Positions 1 through 11,829 of a DNA stretch of 64,000 bases are shown here, in pieces. The stretch's first letter is position 1, and every line of letters starts with the position of its first letter. The stretch covers positions 4,711,869 to 4,775,868 of the forward strand of contig OX030970.1 in the NCBI GenBank assembly GCA_943735955.1. The letters run 5' to 3'. This DNA is from Piscicola geometra (lineage: Eukaryota; Annelida; Clitellata; Hirudinida; Piscicolidae). The position numbers were made by a program, and so were the translations under genes. The notes below the pieces were generated by a model that was not told where the DNA came from, made no database searches, and was given only the letters and a program-made list of their open reading frames with translations.

Positions 1-181
1 TTACCATCTAAGCCAACCTATTATAATAATGGTTGGTAGCATAGATATCCTACAAAGAACAAGTAGTATAGATACGCCCTCTGTATTAATCACCAATGCA
101 AGAGACCGTCATTCTTCAAATACCCCAACATATAAAGAAAGGTATCACGTGACTTTGTTTATTTCTGTATCATAAAGGGCG

Positions 182-250
182 ATCAATCAATCAATCAATG
201 AAATAGATTTCTATAGCGCTCTTTCTTCAAATTCAAGAGCAGCGATATAA
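182..250 (+). repeat. Dispersed repeat tail, (ATCA)n plus TATAGCGCT motif
   Basis: A run of ATCA units is followed by a segment containing TTTCTATAGCGCTCTTTC and then CAAATTCAAGAGC. Nearly the same block occurs at 50669-50730, and a reverse-oriented relative lies at 10275-10345. This looks like the 3' end of a LINE or LINE-mobilised SINE, where short tandem tails are normal. The family is inferred from in-window copies only. Confidence 0.6.
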
Positions 251-866
251 GAATCTTATAAGATATTCTAATTGTATAATATTAAATATATTTACTATAC
301 TTACCAGTCGTTAAAAAATACATTTATAGTTTATATTTTAATTGTTGGATTGAGTTTTATTTCTTGAAATTGGTAACCGAACATTTCAGTCTCAGTCTCT
401 CAGTCAATCGTTTCCAGCTTCAAACAACAACAATACACTGCCGAACTTCAAAAGACTGCGACCAGAGATTTTTTAAAGATACTCCAAGATATTCAATCTT
501 AGTTAGTGAAGCCCTCCAAGAGCCACTCTAACTTGTTGGGAACTAGGGAGGACTTAGTTACTTTTTTCATGTTCATCATTATGGTTTAAATAAAATTTAT
601 ACAGACTCTATTTTTCATTTTTTTTATTTTATTCAATAAAATGTTTTCATATGAAAACAACTGTGTATTTTTATAACAAAGCTTGACTTTGATAAAAGAT
701 CAATCAAATAATTAATATAGAGAATAAAATAATTTTAATTATGAAGACAATTATGAACCATATCCCATGTATAAATTAAAATTAATTTACATACAGTATA
801 TCTAGGAATATTCCAAAACAACATAAGGAATATACATAAAGTATATATAGCAATATTCCAAAATAC

Positions 867-1290
<424 letters not shown>

Positions 1291-1763
1291 TAGACACAGA
1301 ATATACACAGTTGTGCGAATGTGTTCCAACATTTGCTATTTTGGCCATCATTGTAAATGTAGGCAGAGCTAGTTAAATTCTGCACCGCTTTGGCGGATAT
1401 GATCCAAATTATTTTTAATATTTTAAATAAATTTTAAACAGTATTCAATTTTTTTTATTAGGAATAATTTCACTACTTAACGTATGATGGGGAAGTTTGC
1501 TAATACGGTAGACAAGTTTTCACACAACGTAACTACATATACTATATCTATGGACCATGGACTATGGTTGGTACTTAATTAAGTAAATAAATAAATATGT
1601 AAATATTTTTATATAAATGATTAGAAAAACTATTTTAAAAACCACAGACTATATTTATTATTATTGTAAATATTCGCAACATTTTTGGCCGAAGTTTATT
1701 TTCAATTCATTTTTATAACATCCATTTGGCGCCACATTTGGATTATATTAAGATATCATCGAG

Positions 1764-1936
1764 ATGGATGAAATCACCGAAAACGTTGAATTTTCAGTTG
1801 GAGATCAATTTAATTCTTATGATCAGTTTAGAGAAAAATTAACACTGTACGAAAATTCAAATTTCATTAATACATCAGTTATTAACTCTAGTTCTCTTGC
1901 GCGTGCTCGAAAGCTGCAACCAAATCGAGATTTCAG
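1764..1936 (+). CDS. Candidate first exon, N-terminus like SWIM-type zinc-finger/MULE-related proteins (partial)
   Basis: An ATG opens 57 codons plus two bases and ends at a good donor (AG|GTGAGA). The peptide has the pattern FSVGDQFNSYDQFREKLTLY followed by an ENSNF segment, rich in Phe, Tyr and Asn. This resembles the N-terminal block of the SWIM-domain/FAR1-like proteins abundant in invertebrate genomes (remembered family pattern, not searched). I found no downstream exons with the transposase core or the SWIM CxCxnCxH motif. It may be a remnant, or the first exon of a gene with distant exons. The region from 1937 to 3260 is AT-rich and shows nothing else. Confidence 0.4.
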
Positions 1937-3260
1937 GTGAGATATTAATTTATAATAAATGGTTTTAATCTCATATTTGCACAAGCTATAGATGTGAGCA
2001 AGTTGATTTACTAAAATCAGCTAGTGTATGTACAACAGAATAAAAACAACAATAACTGAAGGCGTCCTTATTATTTTTATTATTCCGGCAACTATTTGAT
2101 GCGAGATATATCGTAAAAGGAACCATAATTATGGCTTATTTACTTTTAGAAAATTATTATAACCAAAATAAACAAAAATAAAGAAGACAAAAACAATAAA
2201 AGTGAAAAAAATTCCATTGATATGCTCAAACTTGCAGCATTTCTTTTGCAACTTTAGCAAATTCAACTCAGCAATGTCAAATCTGTTCACATTAGAATCT
2301 TTTGCAAACGTCATTCAAAAAATAAGTTTAACCATTTCATTAAACTTAAAATGTTAGAAATGAGATGTAAAAATATTATGTGAAATTCTTCAATGAAAAA
2401 GTGTTGGCATTATAGTGGTCAGAGCACTAGAAGTCTTCAGCATGTTTTACTAGTAATATGGACAAAAATGTCTCATAATTTTGAAGTATTTTATTTTGCC
2501 TATCAGCAGTTAAACTCTTTCTTCTTGAATAATCCTGGCATGTTTTTTAACTTTTTTTTCCCAATATCAGCTATCATGATACAAAATAAAAAGTTGAAAT
2601 AAATTGATAATGGGTTTTAAAAATGTAGAAAACAGTGTCATGATGTTGAAAAAAGAATACCTATTTCACTGTTAATAGGCAAGTCACTTCCCAAACCCCA
2701 CAGGCCATAGGCTGCTCCATTTTCTTTACTATGTTCTTTTACTGAGATGTACCTTTTTCAATTTAGGTCATATTTCTTCAAGCGCTTTGAATTAGTTTTT
2801 TTGGAATGAGTGAAAATGAATAAGGAAAGAACATATATGTTCTTTATATGATTATAATCACTCAGTGGGAATAATTTCCGATAAAAAAACAATATATGCA
2901 CTATTTTTCACCTAATAAATCATTTTTACTTCCTTCAACAAAGCTTAAACTGCAAAGCCGTTTATTATCTTCAGACTTCCATAACTTATTTTTGTCGCTA
3001 AATAAGGTTTGTTTTATTGCTATTAAATACTTTTTGAGGCAATAATTTTTTTTTAAACTTAATAAGTTCAACTTCAGGCCCTTCCTCAAACATTTTTGTA
3101 AACAGAACTGAAATAAAACTTACTGAAGTGATGAAATTCGCTTCCAAAGTAACGTGTTTTTGCATTGAAACCTCCATAAAATATTTCTTTTTACCCTACA
3201 GCTATTTTTAGAACTGAGCGTGACGTCACATGGAAACTTGTCTATAGGCCTAAATTAAAA

Positions 3261-4052
3261 TTAGGGCGCATTGTTTAATTCATTCGATGTAAACAATCGG
3301 TACATCCAATGCGTTTTGAACGTTGTTTAATTCATCCGTGTGTGTCGTGAAGGACGTTGTTTAATTCTTCACTACGAATTCTCATCAATCATCAACAAAG
3401 ACGGATTGATAAGATTTATTGATGTATAAATAGAACTACATCCAATCAAAACTATGTAGGTTATTATGTAGGTTAGCTATCAAAAGTAGTAAGTAAGAAT
3501 GGGTTTTAGTAATTACTTATTATAATTATATAAAGTAATTACAAGGATAATTATATTATTCTATTTAGTTTATTCTAAATAAGTTGTAGCCCATTTGCTT
3601 TTAGTTTTAGTTGATGAATAAATAAGATGATTTTGATAATGGGAGATCCTAAAATAGGACCAATATATGTTGAAGTATCAAGTAAGTTGAAATGAATCTT
3701 TATAATGTTTTTTTATATATTACTTTTTAAATAAATTTTCTAATTTACTCATAAAATCTTGAATCAATCTCATTAGAAGTAGATTTCTCGGTAGATTCCT
3801 CGGACAATAGATTCAAGCCAAGATTGAAAACAACTTTATTCGTATTAAAATTATTAACGATATTTTTAAAATTATTATTTAACCCCGAAATTTCCTCTAC
3901 CACTATATTTGATAAACTGTTTAAAACAACTTTGTTTACATCCGACATTTTCTAAAATGGCGTTGTTTATTTCTTCGTAAAACTATCAATCCGATGGATG
4001 CACCAGAGATTTAAGATGTATGATTTAAGGAGAATTAAACAATGCGCCCTAA
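3261..4052. mobile_element. TIR element of 792 bp, PIF/Harbinger-like
   Basis: The left end reads TTA then GGGCGCATTGTTTAATTC, and the right end is its exact reverse complement followed by TAA, giving a perfect terminal inverted repeat of 21 bp. Two more TTGTTTAATTC copies lie just inside the left end (about 3322 and 3355), as subterminal repeats. GGGC-type termini flanked by TTA/TAA fit PIF/Harbinger elements, which target TWA. The outer TTA and TAA are part of the inverted symmetry, so a direct target duplication is not proven. A 67-codon minus ORF at 3745-3948 (Asn-, Ser- and Val-rich, unrecognised) sits inside. No transposase is visible, so this is probably a non-autonomous copy. Confidence 0.7.
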
Positions 4053-4463
4053 GTTAACATAATGATGTTATGATATTATAAATCCTTTCACTATTGATGT
4101 AAAAGTAAAAACAATTTTTTTTGGAAAACAAATGATGAATTATTATTTTAATTAAGAAAAAAATTAATTATTTTCATTGACAGGGTCTGAAGCAGTAATT
4201 ATCCATTTGTAAAAATCATTTAAGTTTTGACGACTAGAAATGCAAATAGATATGTGACATATATGATATGAAATGGGAAAAAAGTTAAAGTATGTAATAT
4301 TAATATTTACACAGCTGTAACTAAATAGATGATTTTAAACGCATAAAATAAATACTTCAATCAATCAATCCCAACTATTTCTATAATTATTTTTTCCTAT
4401 TACAACTATTTCTATAGTAACCAACGACTAGTTTTCCTTGAACTTTCTCTTTACCATTCTATC

Positions 4464-5508
4464 ATGGATTTTCTTGATGTAAGCGAGATTTGCTCATCAG
4501 AGCTAAGTAATAAAATTTTCAAAACAGAAAATGCCGTGAGTTGGGCGAAAGAGCATGGTCTGCTCAGTCGGGCAAAAGCCTGCTAATGTGGAGCCGACAT
4601 GCTTTTTACTGACCGGCAAAATGTTTCAGACGGACATACATGGCGATTTCCACGATGCCATAAGTTCGTGTCGATAAGGAAAGGAAGTTTTTTAGATAAC
4701 TTCCGCCTTCCCCTGAATAGATGCATCATGGTAGGTACTTTACTTTATTTCAAGTATTTCGATAAGAATAAACTGAAACTTGATTTATAATATTAAAATA
4801 TTAACGAACAAATTTATTATACCATTCAGATAATTTTGTACTGGTGTTTCAACGACATCAGTCGAGCGACGGCAGCCAGCATGCTCAAAATAGGAGGTAA
4901 TAGAACTCTTCCTGAATGGCTCAACATGCTCAGAGACCTCTGTACGAACTTGGTGAGAGATCACTCAGTCGTATTGGAGGTCCTGGGCATGAGGTCCAGA
5001 TTGATTTCGGCGGCCAAACGAACCAGAGGACGAGGCCAGGGTGGCAACGATGGGTTTTCGGGGTGATAGACAGCGAGACCAAGGAGGCGTTTATGGTAGA
5101 AGTGGAAAGAAGAGATGCTGCCACTCTATTACTAATTATTCAGGAGCATGTTTTACCAGGTAAATATCTGTTAATATTTTTTTCTCATTTATACTATGTT
5201 TATTCATTTATAAATACTTTTTAACAGTTTATACTTTTGTCCACAGAGACCACTATCTGGAGCGACGAGTGGAGGGCCTACACCCGAATAACAGAAGTTA
5301 CTGGGTTGGCACACAGTACCGTCAACCATTCTGTTTGCTTTGTGGCGCCACTGGCGTACACACAAACAGAATAGAAAATCTATGGCGATGTGCCAAAGAT
5401 AAACTTATGTGGATGAGGGGGGCATGCGACGAGCATATTTCTTCCTATTTGAACGAAGTTTTGGGCGTAGAGGAGCAGATAGATATAAACTTTTTCAAAA
5501 AAAGTTAA
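4464..5508 (+). pseudogene. Merlin-family (ISXO2-like) DDE transposase, broken
   Basis: The reading starts at an ATG with an ENAVSWAKEHGLL helix, then a zinc-ribbon-like block (GHTW-RF-RC-KFVSIRKGSF) as in ISXO2/IS1016-like transposases. After an AT-rich gap that may be an intron (about 4733-4830) comes YWCFNDISRATAASML, then IGGPGHEVQIDFG with the first catalytic Asp, WVFGVID, IIQEHVLPG, an intron-like gap (5160-5246), IWSDEWRAY with the second Asp, TVNHSVCF, and finally HTNRIENLWR with the Glu. It is dead: there is a stop in the zinc-ribbon (near 4580), a frameshift near 4950 and another near 5345. No intact terminal repeats were found. Confidence 0.85.
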
Positions 5509-5771
5509 AATTAATAAGGAATATTGTCCTGTTTAGAATTTTATTTTATTTATTCTTGAGACAATTAGTTTAAAACTAAATATTATAGTTTATTTTATTA
5601 TGTCCCATGTCTCCTTCATAAGTTTATCTTTGGCACATCGCCATTAATTTATTTTTATTTAGTTTCAATAAAAACAAAAAATGTTTTCTTTTTCCTTACT
5701 AGAAGTTATTTTAGTAGTAGTAAAAGGTGTCACATCTGCACGGTAAACGGAAAAAAAGTATTCGGAGAGAA

Positions 5772-6597
5772 GGTAGAGTTCCACAGAACATGCGCAATGC
5801 CAAGATTGTAACCCTGTAAGGAATAAAAGTGACCGCAGCGACTGCAACAACTACAGGGGCATCTCACTGCTTAGCGTCGTGGGTAAAGCTTTCGCACGCG
5901 TTGTCCTCAACCGTCTCCAAGTCCTAGCAAGTCGTGTGTATCCTGAATCGCAATGCGGCTTCAGATCAGGAAGATCCACAGTCGACATGATCTTCTCCGT
6001 GCGTCAGCTCCAGGAAAAGTGCAGAGAGCAGCGGATGCCGCTGTATATCGCCTTTATCGACCTAACTAAGGCATTCGACCTTGTAAGCAGGAACGGCCTA
6101 TTTCGGCTACTCAAGAAGATCGCTGTCCACCTCGGCTGCTCAACATTACAACTTCTTATCACGAAAACACGCAAGGTGTGGTCAGCTACGATGGAGAGAC
6201 CTCAGAATCCTTCACAATTAACAGTGGGGTCAAATACGGTTGTGTGCTAGCGCCTACATTATTCGGTATCTTCTTCTCGATGCTGCTGATTTTTGCATTT
6301 CAAGAGTCTGCCGAAGGTGTTCAGTTACACACCAGAAGTGACGGGAAACTGCTGAACATGGCACGCCTAAGAGCAAAGACAAAAATTCGCACTGTCTTCA
6401 TCAGAGACATGCTGTTCGCTGATGATGCGGTCCTTGTGTCACAAAAGAAGAAACACCTTCAGCAGCTGATGAATCGCTTTGCTCAGGTTTGCAAGAAAGT
6501 CGGTCTAAACATCAGTATCAAGAAAACCAACATCATGGGTCAAGACATCCCTGTTCCACCCTCAATCCACCATCGTTCAATCAACAGAAAATTCTAA
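5772..6597 (+). pseudogene. Non-LTR retrotransposon reverse transcriptase fragment, frameshifted
   Basis: Reverse-transcriptase motifs appear in order: VPQNMRNAKIVTL, a frameshift near 5817, CNNYRGISLLSVVGKAFARV, PESQCGFRSGRSTVDMIF, FIDLTKAFD (motif A), a frameshift near 6175, VKYGCVLAPTLF (motif B), and MLFADDAVLVS (motif C with the catalytic pair) followed by GLNISIKKTN. This is a LINE of the broad jockey/RTE/CR1 type. There is no endonuclease domain upstream and no C-terminal domain, so it is a truncated relic of about 0.8 kb. The stretch 6598-7639 is AT-rich and shows no gene. Confidence 0.85.
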
Positions 6598-7639
6598 TTT
6601 TTAAGAATTGTTATTTGAGATTTTATTGTATTTGACAAATCAAACTTCAACAACATAATTAAAAAATAATATTCAAGCGTATTAATTAGTATTGAACCTA
6701 TCGTTTCTAAATATAACCTGTTTGTAAAAGATTGTTTGGGTTTGCATCCAAACTTTTTTGTCATTAAACTAGAAGTATTTTGCAGTGAATTTATGCAAAA
6801 CTACTGCACTCAAAATACACTACGGATATCCACTTTGTCCTAAACCCCCTCCCCCCTTGTCCACTTTTTGCTAAACCCTCCCTACCCCTTTTGTGTGGAC
6901 GTCTTTTATGCATGGCCCCTTATTAAACATTATTTTTCTTAGTTATTAAAAAAAATCCAATTTTGTGTTCACCCTAATGTTAGTCTATTTTTTTCGAGTT
7001 TCAGTGACCCTGTTACCAAGAATGATAAGAGTGGTTCCTCGGTCCATGAACGTGCTGACGACCGCTGATTAACCTGAACACACTGAATGTATGCTGAAAT
7101 GCTTCAACATTTAATTTACATTTTATATTTCCTTTCACAGAGACTTTTTGAAACCAGTATTAAATGCTTTTTTTATTGCAAAAAATGATAACTCGATTTT
7201 TTAAAAGTCATTATAAAAAGTATAATATAATAGAAATTGTCTGAGAAGGGAATAAGAATTGAGAATGAGTATATCCAATGATTATGACGTAGATTGGTAA
7301 CAGCGAAAAGGTTTAAAACTGATTTAAGAAGTTAAAATGATACTGACAGGAATCTATATTTCGGAATACTTTTGGAAATAATAAAAAAAATATTCTAACA
7401 AATAAGTCATCCGTTCATCAACTATCATTACAAACAAAACTAAGAAAAACATAACGGATTTATTCACAATAGCAAAAAAGAAAAATACTAATTCACGATT
7501 TTGTACAAATTATTTCTACTTTTCCTCGGTCCCTAACACCACAAACAACTGCTACACCATAAACAGCTAGTAACTTCATTCTGTGATTAATTTTTAACTT
7601 CATTTCCGCAGTGAAAGCCAGTCCTGCTTTGAGAGATCA

Positions 7640-8806
7640 TCAAGCACTAGATCTCTTACTGACCTTCTTGCTACCTTTGCCATTAATCTTTTTACTGTTG
7701 CTTTCATCTTTGACCTTCTTCCCACTTTCAACATGACTTTTTTTCCTTCTCACATCTCCCTCGCCACACACAGACCCATCAGCAGTGACGTTGTTGAACA
7801 CATAAAAGTACGAACTCCTCAGTTGGTTCGTCAAGACGAGCAACAGCACCAAAGGACAACACACACACACGTACCATGACGTGCCCTCGACCACGCTGAC
7901 GAACCAACTGGTGCACATGCCCGAGACCATCGAGGAGGTCGCCATGATGAATAGAAGCAGACCAGAGGTGGCGTGGTTCAGCTTCCACGTGGAGAGAGGA
8001 AACCAGCGTAAGAGGAAACCACGACCCCACCACAACAACACGCCCCCGAGACACTGTAAGGTCGTGTACACCACTGTAACCAGACCAAACCACGCGTGCC
8101 ACGATGTTAAGTGTGGTTTCTGTGAACGTTCCTTGTTAACGTAAATGACCAAGTAGCCTGTGGAGATTTGCATAGAGTTGTTTCATTTTGTAATTATAAT
8201 AGTTTGTCTATTGCATATTTTTCAGTGAAATAGCAATAAAGATGGACAAAATTCATTCCGACATGCACAAAACGGACCTAGAAGGGAGCAAAAGAGGGCG
8301 GAAAGCATGAGGAGCCAGTGCCAAAATGTTTTATTCTTGCGGGATGAGTTTCTGACAAGTGAGCTGAAAGGCGAGAAGACGATGATTGCTTGCACCATGA
8401 GAAAGGGAAACTGTGGGTGGTTGTGTGGCTGAGTTTGATTATTATAAATACATTTTCAATATAAATTTTTATGCAGACATATAATTTTTTTTAAAAAAAT
8501 TTAAGAATGAAAGAGTTGATCATTGAAACTGATGTTGTAGCTATCGTTTAGTGAAATGTGAAGACTTACAGCAAGAACCATCAGTGTTGGATGCCATGAG
8601 AAAAGAGCTGAAATATGAAAATGTATAAAATTATTTACTCTTATTTTTATTGAATAGTTATACAATTTGAAAAAACTTAAATTAATTTCACAAACGGTAT
8701 TTTAATAAATAAATCATTTTATTTTAAAATGAATTTAACAAGAGCTTGGGTAGGCTGTGTAGATGACAAATCCAGTGAAGAATATGGACACAAAGTGAAC
8801 CACCAT
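7640..8806 (-). CDS. CYB561D2: Cytochrome b561 domain-containing protein 2-like (complete, 4 exons)
   Basis: Coding exons on the minus strand: 8740-8806, 8570-8607, 8278-8410 and 7640-8157. All junctions are GT-AG and phase-consistent, giving 251 residues. The chain follows human CYB561D2 closely: a first hydrophobic helix, LFSWHPTLMVLA, FLMVQAIIVFSP, FWHWLLMLSALFCSLLG, SWHAWFGLVTVVYTTLQ, LNHATSGLLLF, and the last helices before residue 210. The four haem-ligand histidines lie in the WHP, WHW, WHA and NHA motifs. The family carries electrons across internal membranes between ascorbate and ferric or radical acceptors. The start is the ATG at 8806, because an in-frame TAA lies 9 bases before it. 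A Lys/Ser-rich tail of about 45 residues extends past the usual end. AATAAA lies near 7459. Confidence 0.93.
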
Positions 8807-9096
8807 TTCGAATTTAGTTTAGTCAGCTGTGAGTAGCTATCTGAACCACTAAAATTCAGTGACTAAACACAAATTTAGCTCATTAAGGATTTAAATAAAT
8901 TTTACGAGCGATAATTAAAATCTAGATCTTGAACAAAGAAAAACTATAATTTTTAAACTTTCGGGAAGAAAATTTAATCAAGTTGAATATAATTAACTTT
9001 ATTGAATTGAATGAACTAATTAAGATAATGTTAATAAAGTTAAATACTTAAATATATATTTTTCTCAAGTTGAAGTAAAATTAACCATTAATATGA

Positions 9097-9312
9097 GAGC
9101 GGGGATGGCTTAGATGGTAGACGTCGGACTTGCAGCTCAAAAGTTGCTTGTTCAAATCCTTGACGAGCAACCGTGAACTATCATATATGATGCGGTGTTT
9201 GCGACGTATGCATTGAAAGATGTGTACGTCGTGTGGAGTGGCGCCTCTGGCGCATAAGAACCATGGTTCCCAGAACCATTGTAACACGGCCTGCGTCTGT
9301 CAGGCTGTGAGC
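9097..9312 (+). mobile_element. tRNA-derived SINE, copy 1
   Basis: The head has a Pol III box A (TGGCTTAGATGGTAGACG) and a box B (GTTCAAATCC), 30-odd bases apart. A shared body follows with GATGCGGTGTTTGCGACGTA and GTACGTCGTGTGGAGTGGCG. The same structure recurs at 9560 and 21541, with a truncated head at 43058, so this is a family rather than a tRNA gene. The head does not fold into a full tRNA with a matched acceptor stem. Confidence 0.85.
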
Positions 9313-9559
9313 GATATAGACCACACAAAAAATATCCTGGAATCGCTTCTATGAAGTATTGCTTATTTTAGTGAAATGTTATCAGAACATCGGCAATTTT
9401 AACTTGATTAGGTTAAAACATTATGCAATTGGAGTAAATCCTAATCGTCATCATCACCATCATTCCTATAATCGTTATCATCATCTTCATCAATATTATC
9501 ATCATTATTCTTCTTTCACTATTATTAAATGGCGTATTTGGTGTACGGGTTGGCCCGTC

Positions 9560-9765
9560 GAGCGAATTGGCTTAGCTGGTAAGTCGTTGGACTTGCAACT
9601 TAAAGGTCGCCAGTTCAAATCCCTGTTTAGCCAACCGTGAACTATCATATACCTAGAGTATATGATCCGGTGTTTCACGACGTATGTCGTGTGAGTGGCG
9701 CCTCAGTTGCATGCCTTGGCGCATTATAAATCGGTATTATTATTATTATTATTATTATTATAATA
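9560..9765 (+). mobile_element. tRNA-derived SINE, copy 2, with (ATT)n tail
   Basis: Same family as copy 1: box A TGGCTTAGCTGGTAAGTC, box B AGTTCAAATCC, then ACCGTGAACTATCATATAC and the GCGGTGTTT-like body, ending in TGGCGCATTATAAATCGG and a short (ATT)n tail at 9735-9765. The body is about 20% diverged from copies 1 and 3 by eye. Confidence 0.85.
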
Positions 9766-9769
9766 TAGG

Positions 9770-11640
9770 GGGTAAATTAGAAACGTCACAGTAACTTTCC
9801 GCCATTGAGGCTTCTTGTTGGCAGCTTTATAAATATCATATAAAAAAGATCTTTCTGAGATCCATTTCAACCTTGACCTCTTTCTAGTGCGTACTGTGAC
9901 ACCGCCTTGGATGGAAGGTCTGAAACTCAAAACCTAAGAACACTGATATAGTTAATTTTATTTTAAAAAATCTAAATTAGCACATTAACATCAGCCCTTG
10001 TTATAGTAGATATTATAATAGAGGTCCAATGACCTGCGATGGTCAAGCACCCTAAACTAGACTCATTCAAAACTGTCATTCCACACACAAACATAAGACA
10101 AAATGAAAAGTTGCTAATGATCAAAGCAGCTGGATGACCGAATTCCAGGCAAGAATCATGCTCACGTGCAGCCCTGTGTACGGAAAAGCAAAGACTAATG
10201 CATATTGGAACCATCGCCGTATTTAATGGGGGTGTTTATTTAGCATAGATTTTGGTTCACCATAAAACAATTAAATCATACGGACTTACCAAGAGCGCTC
10301 ATGAAGCGCTATATAAATTTATTAGATTCCTTGATTGATTGAGAACATACAAAAACACAAATGTCGAAGAATTTGGAACACGCAGTGCCACTTATGCAGC
10401 TTCCTTTTTTATATTCCAGGCTTTCGAATTTGCATTATCCCAGAGAGGGCATAATTAACAAAAATAAGATGGCGGTAACACGATAAACGTAACTTTATGG
10501 TATGTTATAGACTATAAAATACATAATTTTATTTAAACATTAATGAATGTGTTTACACATAATATTCAAGTGTCAACACGCTACAAAAATTACTGATCTG
10601 ATGTAATAGTTATAAAATATTTTTCTTTTATTTATTCTTTTTATTTTAATCACTTCTTTTGTGACTTACTCGAGTTGTCATAATTGTAAAAATGTAATGC
10701 TTGGTTCAAGACACTTGGCCATATTTTATTCTATTTTTACTTTTTTATTTTTATAATTTATTTAATTTGATTCAATTTTTTTTTCTTACGAGTGCAACCT
10801 CATTACCTATAACAATTGTAATAATAATGCATCCATTGAGAATTCCTAAACTCAATTCATTAAAAATAAAAATTCTTTTACAATTTTTATGAAAATAAAT
10901 CAGATTTTCTTTAAAAATTCTAATCTTCAATAGTATGAACCTTATTTTTGTAATGAACCGATTTTTATATATTATTTTTGTCTGCACTCAAAAACGGTAA
11001 ATTAATCTTTCATTCATTTGCTTTTAAGTTATAAGTTTTAACCCTCAGTTAAATTTAACCACATTATGATTCTATAAAAAACATAATAATAAATAGAAAA
11101 TCAAATTGGTATTTAATAAATCATGAATAAGATGAATATATTTCATTTATTTATAAATTATAAAAACTGTATTTGTCAACCAGTTTAACTTGATACGTAA
11201 AATGCATTATAATTTAATACATTATAACATGTTACATGGCGATCTTTAAATATTACAAGTAAAAAAAAGTATCGTTAAAATTATTAATTGTAAAAATGTA
11301 AAAGTATTTAAAGAATCTGCTTGGTAAGTAAATTCTTAAAAAGACGCACAGCTCAATAAAATGATTTAGAATGTCAAGTGCAATTTATTCAAACGATGTA
11401 TCATCATTCTATGTTGCAGTACTATTTGTGGTACACAACAAAAGTATAGGAGTTTAGTAACTCAGAATCAAATAAAGTATGAGTGACAAATTCTTCAAAA
11501 AGTTTCGCAGTATAACTGCTACTAGACCCCAATTAAATTAGGAGGCAGAAATGGCAACAGGATTAACAACACCTTTGTTCCATCATAATATTTTTATCTC
11601 TCAGTGTATAGTTCTGCGAATTTCATCGCAAATTCCATGT
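9770..11640. other. AT-rich intergenic DNA, no gene seen
   Basis: No coding pattern, RNA gene or intact element is recognisable. One reverse-oriented copy of the TATAGCGCT-type repeat tail lies at about 10275-10345, ending in ATTGATTGA units. The rest is low-complexity AT-rich sequence. Confidence 0.6.
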
Positions 11641-11647
11641 AGATTCG

Positions 11648-11829
11648 ATGGAGTTAACAAATATTGAATGGAGTTAACAAATATTGAATGGAGTTAACAA
11701 ATATTGAATGGAGTTAACAAATATTGAATGGAGTTAACAAATATTGAATGGAGTTAACAAATATTGAATGGAGTTAACAAATATTGAATGGAGTTAACAA
11801 ATATTGAATGGAGTTAACAAATATTGAAT
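11648..11829. repeat. 20-bp minisatellite, 9 copies
   Basis: The unit GAGTTAACAAATATTGAATG repeats nine times with no visible differences between copies. Perfect identity points to recent expansion. Contains the palindromic HpaI-type site GTTAAC once per unit. Confidence 0.97.

Noticed and set aside
9097..9190. tRNA genes at the SINE heads
   Set aside because: Box A and B are present but acceptor and anticodon stems do not pair properly, and the sequence recurs with the same non-tRNA body.
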